Source of the DNA: Aquincola agrisoli
GTDB lineage: Bacteria > Pseudomonadota > Gammaproteobacteria > Burkholderiales > Burkholderiaceae_C
NCBI RefSeq assembly: GCF_036621135.1
Contig: NZ_JAZIBG010000036.1
Coordinates: 124,001-188,000 of the forward strand
Length of the DNA stretch: 64,000 nt
Direction of reading: 5' to 3'
In this document: positions 1 through 8,275 of the stretch, piece by piece
Position numbering within the stretch: the stretch's first letter is position 1
Layout of the letters: each line of letters opens with the position of its first letter
Notes under the pieces: generated by a model
Database searches by the model: none
Told to the model about the DNA's origin: nothing
The model's input: the letters and a program-made list of their open reading frames with translations, nothing else
Program-made: the position numbers and the translations under genes

Positions 1-2
1 TG

Positions 3-1175
3 GAAACGATCAACGGCTTGATCGAGATCGGAAAATCGTTCTACAGGGATCCTGAAGGGACGTTGCAGGCCATCGGTGAAATGTTGGGCGCCGAGGTGCT
101 GGACACCATTCGTCGAGCAACGCAGTGCGGTGCCTATGACACGGGCAAGGTAATCGGGGAAAACGTCAACCCTGTGGTCCTGTTGCGCTTGGGAACCCGA
201 CTGGCCAGGTATGGTGGGCGGCTGGAAGACGCTGTCCACGCCACGAAGCGTGATTTCGGTTGTGCGAGTTTCGCGGCCGATACGTTGATTCTGACGCCGC
301 AAGGGGCCCTGCCCATCAAGCAGCTCCAGGTCGGGCAACAGGTGTTATCCCGCGACGAACGGGAGTTCTCGGATGGCCCGCAGGCGATCGAACGCGTATT
401 TCGACGAACAGCGCCGACCCACAGGATATTGCTCACGGAATCGCAGCAACTGCGCGTGACCGATGAACACCCTCTGTGGGTACAGGGGAAGGGCTGGGTT
501 GCAGCGGAGCAGGTGCAGATCGACGACGTGCTCGCCGCTCGGCACGGGGACGAACTGGTTCGTGGCAACGACGTTGTGCCCAGGTCGCTGGAGGTGCACA
601 ACTTCAGCGTTGAGAAGACACCGAACTACTTTGTCGGCGAGGTCGGCATATGGGCCCACAACGCCCGGTGCGATCCATCGGTGCCCCGCACAACCGTCGA
701 GGTAAACGTCGTCAACGGACGCGCGCCTGAGTTGAACGATCCCAAACCGAATACCACCTACCGCGTGAACGGGGGGCAACAGGTCTTCGAAGTGGACGAA
801 TTGGGCCGTACCACGAAAGCGGAGGCCACCATCACGGAGCATACGCTCGACGCCACGCTACGCAATTGCTACCAGCAGCGGAAAGCGGTTTCTGTCTGCG
901 AAGGCATTCAAGGTGACGACGGCGGGCATATGATTGGCCACAAGTTGGGCGGTGTAGGTGAGCGGGTTAATATATTGCCGCAACTTGCTTCGGTGAATAG
1001 GGGTGAGTGGAATCGTATGGAGCGGGAGTGGGGCCGGCTTGCTGCCGATGGGAAAACCGTCAAGGTGACCGTCGTGCCTATTTACGGGTCGGGTGAGGCC
1101 AGAAGGCCTATTCGCTTCGAGGTACAGTACGTGGTGGATGATGTGGTTTTTAGAAAGGTCTTTAACAATGAATGA
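3..1175 (+). CDS. C-terminal part of polymorphic toxin: Hint domain plus DNA/RNA nuclease-like tip (5' end outside window)
   Basis: The reading frame is open to the left edge, so only the end of a larger protein is seen. Numbered from the TTG at 18, a Hint (intein-like autoprocessing) domain runs from about Cys82 through a T-D-E-H-P-L-W-V stretch to a closing W-A-H-N near residues 212-215. Hint domains typically release toxin tips from Rhs or other polymorphic toxins. The tip (about 216-385) carries D-G-G-H-M-I-G at 301-307 and a downstream V-N-R-G-E-W motif. That pattern is like the Endonuclease_NS_2 (YeeF-type) DNase family, with His304 as a likely catalytic residue. Its stop overlaps the next gene by 8 nt, the usual toxin-immunity arrangement. 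The nuclease assignment is by motif memory, not by a search. Confidence 0.8.
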   Translation, partial: ETINGLIEIGKSFYRDPEGTLQAIGEMLGAEVLDTIRRATQCGAYDTGKVIGENVNPVVLLRLGTRLARYGGRLEDAVHATKRDFGCASFAADTLILTPQGALPIKQLQVGQQVLSRDEREFSDGPQAIERVFRRTAPTHRILLTESQQLRVTDEHPLWVQGKGWVAAEQVQIDDVLAARHGDELVRGNDVVPRSLEVHNFSVEKTPNYFVGEVGIWAHNARCDPSVPRTTVEVNVVNGRAPELNDPKPNTTYRVNGGQQVFEVDELGRTTKAEATITEHTLDATLRNCYQQRKAVSVCEGIQGDDGGHMIGHKLGGVGERVNILPQLASVNRGEWNRMEREWGRLAADGKTVKVTVVPIYGSGEARRPIRFEVQYVVDDVVFRKVFNNE

Positions 1176-2022
1176 TGCATTGCTTCTTAACGTCGTTGAC
1201 GATGCGCTGACATACTGCCCTACGAACCTCGGTCATGTGCAAATTCATGCTGAGTGGTACTGCTCTGGGGTGCAAGTGGGTCCTGATATCAGTTATTTTG
1301 ACGTCTCTGGAGGGCGGATCAAAGACGGTTTGGCGGTGGACAAAAGAAGCTCTATAAATCGGCGTCTTGAAATGTTTTTTGGTGATAATAGCTTGGAAAA
1401 TCACGGAATATTATTGCAGGACGGCGCTACTGCAAATTATTTTATGATGAGAATATGGCCAAATCGCAAGTATGAGTTGGATATTCGTTGTGACCGCGAT
1501 TTGGACAGACGTAGGCAAGAATTGCTCCGTGCCGAGTTAAGCCCCGCGGAGTTCGATGAGTACTTGAGGGAAACTGAAGAATATTTGGCTCGACGGCGTC
1601 AGCGCATGGATCGTAAAGCGGGTGAAATTTCTGAGCATAAACCCCTTGTGCTGAGAGAATCGGATGAACGACCAACGCCGCCGCAACTCTTCAGCGCTAT
1701 TGTTCAGCAAGTCCAACAAGACGCACCGGCGGACTGGCAAGAACTGGTGATCGACGGCGAGGTCTGGACAGAGCCGAATGCCCAAGGCAAACCCCAGACG
1801 CATATCGACGCACATTTCTGGGCTCGCACTGCCGACGGGCAATTACGGCAGGTAAATCCCAAGAATGTGTTCGGGCCGATGAATGCACTGCAAGCCTTGC
1901 AAGGCTGCTGGTTCAAGGACGACGGCACACCGTGGCGGCGTATTCGCATCACTTTTGCTCAAGGGGCTTCCAGCGTCGATGTCGACTATGAGCAGCCCGG
2001 CCCGCCGCCCGCTACGGCGTGA
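1168..2022 (+). CDS. Putative cognate immunity protein, two YezG/DUF600-like halves
   Basis: This 284-residue cytoplasmic-looking protein has no signal peptide. The ATG at 1168 was chosen because it overlaps the toxin stop (ATG inside AATGAATGA). The C-terminal half (about 168-284) has a W-x-x-L start, a hydrophobic Phe-Trp strand, an A-L-Q-x-L-Q helix, then W-R-R-I-x-I-T-F and V-D-Y-E. This resembles YezG/DUF600 immunity proteins, whose B. subtilis member neutralises the YeeF nuclease. The N-terminal half (1-110) has a similar outline and may be a diverged duplicate, joined by a charged Arg/Glu-rich linker (110-165). DNA at 1160-1500 is visibly AT-richer than its surroundings, which fits toxin-immunity modules acquired by transfer. 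The TGA at 2020-2022 may be premature (see findings). Confidence 0.65.
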   Translation: MNDALLLNVVDDALTYCPTNLGHVQIHAEWYCSGVQVGPDISYFDVSGGRIKDGLAVDKRSSINRRLEMFFGDNSLENHGILLQDGATANYFMMRIWPNRKYELDIRCDRDLDRRRQELLRAELSPAEFDEYLRETEEYLARRRQRMDRKAGEISEHKPLVLRESDERPTPPQLFSAIVQQVQQDAPADWQELVIDGEVWTEPNAQGKPQTHIDAHFWARTADGQLRQVNPKNVFGPMNALQALQGCWFKDDGTPWRRIRITFAQGASSVDVDYEQPGPPPATA

Positions 2023-2072
2023 CGCTGGCTGTCCCTGGATGAAGAGTCCCTGGAAGAAGAGGATCTGAACGC

Positions 2073-2270
2073 ATGACGACTTACATCGCAGGCAACCTGC
2101 TGGGCCGCCTGGTGGCGAGTTGGGTGATCGTGTGGCTGGTGTGCTGGGTGTTCTCGCGCTTTGACTGGCGCGTGGCGCTGCGGCGCAGCCGGCGCTGGCC
2201 GGCATGGCTGGCGGTGGCGGCGCTGTTTGCGCTTGGCCTGGGGCAACTGTTCGGCAAGGGCGCGTCATGA
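2073..2270 (+). CDS. Small two-helix membrane protein
   Basis: This 65-residue protein has two hydrophobic segments (about 5-27 and 44-60) separated by a basic R-R-S-R-R loop, so it is probably an inner-membrane hairpin. No family is recognised. It lies downstream of the immunity gene. If the upstream TGA were read through, the two would couple by ATGA at 2073-2076. Its own stop overlaps the start of the next gene by ATGA at 2267-2270. The tight spacing of genes between 2073 and 5376 suggests one transcript ending with the secreted Rhs protein. A role in insertion or export of that protein is only a guess from context. Confidence 0.55.
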   Translation: MTTYIAGNLLGRLVASWVIVWLVCWVFSRFDWRVALRRSRRWPAWLAVAALFALGLGQLFGKGAS

Positions 2271-2635
2271 CAAACGCAACAAGGGATGCTGGCAACCGTC
2301 GCCAGGCCCTGCGGCGGCTGGCGACGGCGATGTGCGCAGGCGTGGCGGCCCCGGTCATCGCGCAGGACAAGGCGCGAGCGCTGCGCGAGATGCAGATCCA
2401 CCGTGTCGAGGCGCTGGGCCTGGAGATCTGGGTGGAGAACCACGGGGTGCTGCAAGGCTTCGGGGCCACGTTTGCAGGCAAGGCGCAGGGCGATGCGGTG
2501 GACGTGCGGGTGTTCATCGGCCAGTCGCCTGGGCGGCTTCCGGTGGCGATGCAGGCCTACACGCTGCGCGGCAAGCTCGATCACCTCGACGAGCCGATCC
2601 GGCGCTCGTGGGGCAAGGTGAAGTACCTGGCGTGA
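2267..2635 (+). CDS. Exported small protein of unknown function with twin-arginine-like leader
   Basis: This 122-residue protein starts at the ATG overlapping the previous stop. The N-terminus has an R-R-Q-A-L-R-R stretch, a hydrophobic segment and an A-P-V-I-A-Q boundary near residue 33, compatible with a Tat or Sec leader. The mature part (about 90 residues) has alternating hydrophobic strands (H-R-V-E-A-L-G-L-E-I-W-V-E) and looks like a small beta-rich periplasmic domain. I do not recognise a family. The next gene, a secreted Rhs protein, begins with an ATG that shares one base with this stop, so translation is probably coupled. A chaperone or adaptor for the Rhs protein is possible but unsupported by any motif. 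Confidence 0.55.
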   Translation: MTNATRDAGNRRQALRRLATAMCAGVAAPVIAQDKARALREMQIHRVEALGLEIWVENHGVLQGFGATFAGKAQGDAVDVRVFIGQSPGRLPVAMQAYTLRGKLDHLDEPIRRSWGKVKYLA

Positions 2636-5376
2636 TGCGTTGGCTGGTTTGGATGCGCCACTGGCTTGTCGCACTGGCGGCCGCCTCGCTGGCTCAGTTG
2701 GCCGGTGCGTGGCCCACCACCGTACTCGAGCAACCGCCGTCGGCGCCAGACGCTTGCGCGCTGTTGCCAGTGGCGGCGCTGTGCCCTGGCTCGGGCCCGG
2801 CGGTGCTGGGCGCCATGCCGGGCACGCAGGCGATGCTGGGCGACGCCGTCAACCTGGTGGACGGCAGCCTGCGCTGGCGGGAAACCGATCTGCCGGCGTT
2901 GCCGGGCGTGCTGGGCCTGGAGATCGTGCGCCACTACCGCAGCGACGCGGCCGGGCGCGTCGGCGCACCGGCCGTTGAAGATGCGCTGGGCCGGGGCTGG
3001 CGCCTGAGCTACGACACGCGGTGGCGCCGCGGCCCGGCCGGGCTCGAGATCGAGCAGGCCGATGGCCGCGTGCTCGTGTTTCAGCGGGAAGCCTCGCGCC
3101 CCCGTCGCTGGCGGGCCGCACAGGCGGAGTTCGGCGAAGTAGTGCTGCACCCCACGCCGCGCGGCGACGAGCCGGTGTGGCACTGGCCGAACGGTCGGCA
3201 ACTGCGCTTCGCCGCCGGGGGCTGGCTGGAGCAGATCTTGGCGCCGGGCGGCGGGTTCGTCCGCCTGCAGCACGACCGCGACGGCCGGCTGGTGGCGGTC
3301 ACGGATCCGCAGGGCCGCAGCCTGCAGCTTCGGTACGAAGCCACGGGCGAAGACGCGCGTGGTGTGCCCGTGGTGCGCCACATCGACAGCCCGGTCGGGC
3401 GTTTCAGCTTCGAGTACCAGCCTGTGGCCGGCGACGTGCGGTTGCTGGCCAAGGCGTCGTGGCCCACGCAGTACGACGCCGCGCGACGGCCGCATGCCTT
3501 CGCGAACCGCGTCGAAAGCCTGAGCGCCGCCGCTCGCCTGTATCACCACGAGGATCGGGCACACCCTGCGCGCCTGACCGGGGTATCGCACCAGGCGCAG
3601 CAGGGGAAGGGGCAATGGACGTCGCAGCGCCTGCAGCGCTGGGCGTTCGATGCGCAGGGTCGCGTGTCGCACATGGAAACGACGCTGCCGGCGCAGCAGG
3701 GCCGGTGGGCTCTGCGATGGTCAGCCCCGCCCGAAGGCGATGTGCGGGGCGTGGCCGTCGAAGGCGGGTGGCATGGCGAGGCGGCGCCTGCCGAACGATG
3801 GACCAGCCGGCACGAGGCGGGCGCGTGGCGCGTCGTCGAGCGGCTGCAGGGGCGCGCCGACGCAGAGCGCCGCCTGTGGCGCTACGGCCCGGCCGGTGAA
3901 CTGGTGGGTGAACGCAGGCAGCGCGGAGGCCGGGAACTCGACATTGCGGCCACGCGGGATGCCTTGGGCCGGCTGCGGCAGGTGCGGCTCGTGACGCGCG
4001 CGCCCCCCATCTGGCCCCAAACCGCATCGCGCGCGCAGGTGGCGGATCTGGCGTTCGACGGTAGCAGTGCCCGGCCGGCCCGGTTGGCATGGACGAGCAC
4101 GGTGGCAGGCCGGCGTGCCGAGATCGCGCTGCACTACGGCCCGGCCGGCCAGCCCGTCCGGCTGGACATGGCCGGCTTTTCGCCGGTGGATGGCGAGCCG
4201 CTGCGGCAAGGCTGGCGCTGGCGTTATGACACCCAGCAGGGCTCCGACGTGCTGGCCGGCTGGTCGATCGCGGCGCCCGGCGCGCTGCTGCACGAGCATG
4301 TGCTGGAGCACGACCTGCAGGGCCACCGGGTGACCGCGATCGTCGCTTTGCCGGGCGGCGACGGGCGCTGGGAACTGCAGGCGGACGCCGTCGGTCGCGT
4401 GGCGGGCTGGGTCGATCCAGCGGGCGTGCAGACCGCGGTCGACTTGTCGCCCCGAGGGGAGTGGCTGGCACTCAGGCGCGCGGGCCTGCCGGTGCCGATC
4501 GACCCCCCGGCGCTGCGGCCACCGCCCGCCATTGCCGGCCCGGCCGACGAACTGCTGGCCATCGCCGGGCGGATGGCCTGCGATCTGGCCGCCACCGACT
4601 GCGACGACTTCGGACGGCCCGTGCGCGATGCGCAGGGCACGCGTGCCTTCGACGCGGCAGGCCGGCTCGCCTGGTCGCGGCAGGCCGACGGCAGCGAGAC
4701 CCGGTACCGCCGCGACAGGCTGGGCCGGGCCGTGCGCGTCGACCACCGCAGTCCTGGGCGGGAGCCCACGGTCGAGCACTTCCTGTACGACGGCGCCCGC
4801 CGTATCGCCCATGCGCGCGTCGCGGGTGGCCGCATCGAGGCCGAGGGTGTCCGGTTGGACGCTGCCGGGCGGCCCTGGGTGCAGGCCAGCCTGCGTCAGG
4901 GCCTGGCCGTGCCGTTGACGCGGGCATGGCGTTACCACCCGCAGGGCGGCGTGTCGCACACGTACCTGCCGGACGGCTTGGCCGTGCTGCATGCGCCGGC
5001 GGCCGAGGCAGGCTTGCCATGGCCGGCCGTGAGCGTTCGGCATCCCGATGGTTCGACCGAGGCGTTCCCGCTGCGACCGGGGCAGGTGTGGCGTTGCGAC
5101 GCGGCCTGCGACGACCTGCCGCTGTTCGACCTCGACGCGCAGGGCCGCGTCGCAGCCCATCGCGTGCGTCTGGATGCGCGGCACTGGTTCCGGCTCGAGA
5201 CCGCGCACGCCGGCGCCGGAGCGGTGGATGCCAGCGGGGCCTGGTCGGCCGTGCGGTCGGCCGACGGGTGGGTGCGGGCGGGTGCGTGGTTGAAATCGTG
5301 GTGGCAAAGCCCGGAGGTGACGGGTGCCGGCGGCGCCGCGCCGCCGCTCGCGTGGCGCGTCGCGCCCTGGCGCTGA
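2635..5376 (+). CDS. Secreted Rhs/YD-repeat protein without a toxin tip
   Basis: This 913-residue protein has an N-terminal Sec-type signal (W-L-V-A-L-A-A-A-S-L-A, cut near residue 27). It then has a region like the start of Rhs proteins (V-N-L-V-D-G-S-L-R-W-R-E-T-D-L), and many degenerate YD/RHS repeats of the type R-Y-x-x-D-x-x-G-R. Rhs proteins build a beta-cocoon that normally encloses a C-terminal toxin. Here the protein stops shortly after the repeats with a Trp-rich tail and shows neither the conserved core cleavage motif nor a toxin. The start at 2635 is favoured over upstream in-frame codons because of the signal peptide and the TGATG junction. It is a structural Rhs shell or a toxin-stripped remnant, and it is intact as a reading frame. 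Confidence 0.75.
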   Translation: MRWLVWMRHWLVALAAASLAQLAGAWPTTVLEQPPSAPDACALLPVAALCPGSGPAVLGAMPGTQAMLGDAVNLVDGSLRWRETDLPALPGVLGLEIVRHYRSDAAGRVGAPAVEDALGRGWRLSYDTRWRRGPAGLEIEQADGRVLVFQREASRPRRWRAAQAEFGEVVLHPTPRGDEPVWHWPNGRQLRFAAGGWLEQILAPGGGFVRLQHDRDGRLVAVTDPQGRSLQLRYEATGEDARGVPVVRHIDSPVGRFSFEYQPVAGDVRLLAKASWPTQYDAARRPHAFANRVESLSAAARLYHHEDRAHPARLTGVSHQAQQGKGQWTSQRLQRWAFDAQGRVSHMETTLPAQQGRWALRWSAPPEGDVRGVAVEGGWHGEAAPAERWTSRHEAGAWRVVERLQGRADAERRLWRYGPAGELVGERRQRGGRELDIAATRDALGRLRQVRLVTRAPPIWPQTASRAQVADLAFDGSSARPARLAWTSTVAGRRAEIALHYGPAGQPVRLDMAGFSPVDGEPLRQGWRWRYDTQQGSDVLAGWSIAAPGALLHEHVLEHDLQGHRVTAIVALPGGDGRWELQADAVGRVAGWVDPAGVQTAVDLSPRGEWLALRRAGLPVPIDPPALRPPPAIAGPADELLAIAGRMACDLAATDCDDFGRPVRDAQGTRAFDAAGRLAWSRQADGSETRYRRDRLGRAVRVDHRSPGREPTVEHFLYDGARRIAHARVAGGRIEAEGVRLDAAGRPWVQASLRQGLAVPLTRAWRYHPQGGVSHTYLPDGLAVLHAPAAEAGLPWPAVSVRHPDGSTEAFPLRPGQVWRCDAACDDLPLFDLDAQGRVAAHRVRLDARHWFRLETAHAGAGAVDASGAWSAVRSADGWVRAGAWLKSWWQSPEVTGAGGAAPPLAWRVAPWR

Positions 5377-5386
5377 GCAGCCTCCG

Positions 5387-6934
5387 TCAAGCCCGCCGCG
5401 GGCGCCGGGCGGCCGCTCCCAGCACCAGCGCCGCGCAGATCATCAGCACCGGCCACTCGCGCCATCGCGTCAGAGGCGTTTGCCCCTGCATGCCTTGCAC
5501 GCTGCCGGCCAGCACGGCTTCCTGCTGCAGCGGCAGCGCGCGCAGTACGCGGCCGCGCTCGTCGATGTGGGCAGTGATGCCAGTGTTGGCCACCCGCAGC
5601 ACGGGCCGACCGGCTTCGAGGGCGCGCATGCGCGCGATCTGGTGCCGCTGCGCGATGGCGGCGCTGCCGTCGAACCAGGCGAGGTTGCTGGGGTTGATCA
5701 GCACCGATGCCGCCTGCGGCCCCGCGCTGGCCCAGCGCAGCGCTTCGCCTGAACCCAGTTCTTCGTGGCAGATCAGGGTGCCGATGCGCTGGAGCCAGCC
5801 GTCGTGTTCGAGCACGAACGGTGGTTGGTCCGGTGGACCGGGCGTCAGGTCTTTCAAGGCGATGTCGAGTTCGTTGCCGAACCAGCCGAAGCCGGCCGGG
5901 TCGTACTCGCCGAACGGCATCAGGCGCACCTTGTGGTACTGCTGCCAGACAGCGCCGTGGGGCGGTACGTGCACCACGCTGTTGTGGCCCCGGCCTTGCG
6001 CCGAGGTGGTGGCGATGCCCAGCATCACATGGCTGCCGCTGCGCTCGACGAAGCCGCGCAACTCGGCAACGGCGTCGGCCGGCAGGTCGGCGAGCATCAC
6101 GGGCAGGGCGGTCTCGGGCGTGACGACCAGCGTGGCCGCTTGTGTCGTCAGCGCGTGCAGGCTGCGGCGCATCTGCGCGGCCTGCGTCTCGGCGCGGAAC
6201 TTGTCTTCCTGCGCGACATTGGTCTGCACCAGTGCATAGCGCATGGGCGTGCCGAAGGGCTGCACCCACGCCATGGACTGCAGCAGCGCCCCGGCGGCGG
6301 CAGATGCCAGCGAGACGGCCCCGACCTTCCACAGCCGAGCCCCGGGCGCGGTAGCCGCCCATGCCAGGCCGGCGGCAATGGCCAGGCCGACGAGGCTGAG
6401 GGCGTACACCCCGGCCACCGGGGCCAGGCCTGCCCAGGGTGTGTCGATCAGCGCATAGCCCAGGGTCAGCGATGTGAAGCCGTTGAACGGCACGCCGCGG
6501 GCCATCTCGCCCAGGACCAACAGCGCCGGCAGCGCCGCCCAGGCCCCACGGCCCGTGCGCTGCCGAAGCGCACCCCAAGCCAGGCAGGGCACGGCGGTGA
6601 ACAGGGCCAGGTACAGCACGAACAGCAGCGTGGCCGCCGCTGCGGCAGGCACGGGCACGCCCGCTTGGCGATGCAGCGCCTCGTAGGCCCAGCCGTGGCC
6701 CGTGAGGTGCAAGCCGAGCCCGAACGCCAGCCCGGCCAGGCCGGCCGACCCGACATGACGCGTACGTGCCGCGCAAAGCGCCAGCACGGCATAGCCTGCA
6801 ATGGCAACGTGCCACCAGCCGGACGGCGCCCAGCCCAGCGGCGCGGCCGCGCCGGCCGCAGCGCACGCCGCCAGCCATGCCATCAGCGGGAGGCCGCGGC
6901 CAGATGGATCCGATGCAGGCACCGCGGGTTTCAT
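5387..6934 (-). CDS. lnt: Apolipoprotein N-acyltransferase family protein
   Basis: Lnt moves an acyl chain from phospholipid to the N-terminal cysteine of lipoproteins in the inner membrane. This 515-residue protein has the expected plan: six or seven hydrophobic helices in the first 220 residues, a nitrilase-like periplasmic domain (about 230-480) and one last helix. The Glu-Lys-Cys triad is visible as T-P-E-T-A-L-P (Glu274), Y-H-K-V-R-L-M-P-F-G-E-Y (Lys335) and L-I-C-H-E-E (Cys389). The length matches the family. The start at 6934 has no clear ribosome site, and Met18 is an alternative. It faces a divergent lipoprotein gene. It may be a second Lnt copy, since the usual ybeX-lnt neighbours are absent. 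Confidence 0.85.
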   Translation of the reverse strand: MKPAVPASDPSGRGLPLMAWLAACAAAGAAAPLGWAPSGWWHVAIAGYAVLALCAARTRHVGSAGLAGLAFGLGLHLTGHGWAYEALHRQAGVPVPAAAAATLLFVLYLALFTAVPCLAWGALRQRTGRGAWAALPALLVLGEMARGVPFNGFTSLTLGYALIDTPWAGLAPVAGVYALSLVGLAIAAGLAWAATAPGARLWKVGAVSLASAAAGALLQSMAWVQPFGTPMRYALVQTNVAQEDKFRAETQAAQMRRSLHALTTQAATLVVTPETALPVMLADLPADAVAELRGFVERSGSHVMLGIATTSAQGRGHNSVVHVPPHGAVWQQYHKVRLMPFGEYDPAGFGWFGNELDIALKDLTPGPPDQPPFVLEHDGWLQRIGTLICHEELGSGEALRWASAGPQAASVLINPSNLAWFDGSAAIAQRHQIARMRALEAGRPVLRVANTGITAHIDERGRVLRALPLQQEAVLAGSVQGMQGQTPLTRWREWPVLMICAALVLGAAARRPRRA

Positions 6935-7164
6935 GTATCAGAGCGATACAAAAAGGAAACAGTCATGGCTCAGCCTGGCGATTTGTGTTGATATCCCATT
7001 GTCGATTGCCCCACGGCCACTCGACGACGTATCGACGGCGCTGCTGCCGTTGTCCATCCGCCATCCCTGTCTGCTTCTTCGATCGTCCTGAAGTCCGATC
7101 GAGGCACCCGGCGTGCAAGCCGGCGCCGGTCCGGCGAGCCTGACGTTCTTCTTTCGTTACCGTT

Positions 7165-8217
7165 ATGACGATCCGTGTTGCCCGCTCCACCCTCCGTTCC
7201 GCCGTTCCGCTGTTGGCCGCAGCTTCGCTGATCATGGTGGTCAGCGGCTGCGGTGGAGGGGGTGGCGGTGGTGATGAAGCTCAGACAGGCGCGGCGGCCA
7301 ACACCGTCTTCGCCGCTCCCTCCGGGGCGCTGTGCGCCGCCAAGGACGAGCGCGGCTACTGCCTGCAGCCGACCGCCAGCGTCGCGACGGCCGCACAGAT
7401 GCTGGCGGTGCTCAACGATCCCAACGGGCCCCAGGTGAGGTTCGAGGGTGTGGGGCAGGTGCTGGGGTTCGCCTGGCGCTCGCCCGGCGGCGGTCTCTTC
7501 GATGTGTATCGCCAGACCTACGACCTGGCCCGCAAGACCGTGGTGATCGGTCGCCAGCGGGTGGAGATCGATGGCGAGGTGTATCGCTTCACCACGTTCG
7601 ACGGGACGCGCACTTACAAATTCGTCAACGACGCCGACACCAGCGACGTGGAGGTGGTGCTGTACACCGACGAGGTGTTGTCGATCGTGCAGTCGGCCGC
7701 GGTCGGCCAGACCGTTGGCAGCGTCTCCCAGGTGGAGGGCACGGCCTGGAAGGGCGAGATCGGCCTGCTCGCCGACCGGGCGGACGCCGTCACCGGCAAC
7801 GCCGTGCGCTACAAGGGCGTCATCTTCGCCCTCGGCGGGCCCGGCACGCCCATGCCCGGCGGCCATGGCGGTCAGTACCTCGACGGCACATCCAACGGCT
7901 GCGACATCACGCTGGAGTTCAACGCGATGACCGGCGTGCTGCGGGCCGAGCCGACGCCGTGCACCGGCACCGGCGTGCAGTTCAACTTGGTGGAGGAGCC
8001 GACTTTCGACCGTTCCGAATCGCAGCTGAAGTCGGCACCCCTCAGCACCGGCGTGGTGACGGGGGCCGCCATCAGCGATGCGGAAGACCCGGCCGTCAGC
8101 GCCACCTTCGGGGCGACCAAGTTCGACGGCGCCTTCTTCGGCCGGGGCGCCAAGCGCCTGCACCTGACCGGCAGCAACGCCAACGGCAGCTTCGTCATCC
8201 AAGCCGAACGCCAGTAG
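7165..8217 (+). CDS. Hypothetical lipoprotein
   Basis: This 350-residue protein has a lipoprotein leader: basic N-terminus, hydrophobic stretch, then V-V-S-G-C followed by a run of glycines, so Cys30 is the likely lipidated residue. The mature part is beta-rich. The last 40 residues (A-T-F-G-A-T-K-F-D-G-A-F-F-G and a final S-F-V-I-Q-A-E-R) resemble the closing strands of beta-barrel lipoproteins of the transferrin-binding type, but this is weak. No catalytic motif is seen. It is monocistronic: the preceding gene is divergent and the next is convergent, separated by a strong hairpin. Confidence 0.7.
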   Translation: MTIRVARSTLRSAVPLLAAASLIMVVSGCGGGGGGGDEAQTGAAANTVFAAPSGALCAAKDERGYCLQPTASVATAAQMLAVLNDPNGPQVRFEGVGQVLGFAWRSPGGGLFDVYRQTYDLARKTVVIGRQRVEIDGEVYRFTTFDGTRTYKFVNDADTSDVEVVLYTDEVLSIVQSAAVGQTVGSVSQVEGTAWKGEIGLLADRADAVTGNAVRYKGVIFALGGPGTPMPGGHGGQYLDGTSNGCDITLEFNAMTGVLRAEPTPCTGTGVQFNLVEEPTFDRSESQLKSAPLSTGVVTGAAISDAEDPAVSATFGATKFDGAFFGRGAKRLHLTGSNANGSFVIQAERQ

Positions 8218-8220
8218 CGT

Positions 8221-8262
8221 CCGTCACCTGGCGCGCCGCGCCACCGCGCGGCGCGTGGACGG
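8221..8262. terminator. Bidirectional hairpin terminator between convergent genes
   Basis: A perfect 10-bp stem (8232-8241 with 8246-8255, four-base loop) is extended by an outer CCGTC/GACGG pairing (8221-8225 with 8258-8262). It lies between the stops of the lipoprotein gene and the TonB receptor gene. There is no T-run on either side. Confidence 0.65.
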
Positions 8263-8275
8263 CCCCGCCAGCGCC

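Noticed and set aside
2161..2634. In-frame upstream extension of the Rhs gene
   Set aside because: The signal peptide and TGATG junction at 2635 fit the real start; the extension overlaps two well-formed small genes.
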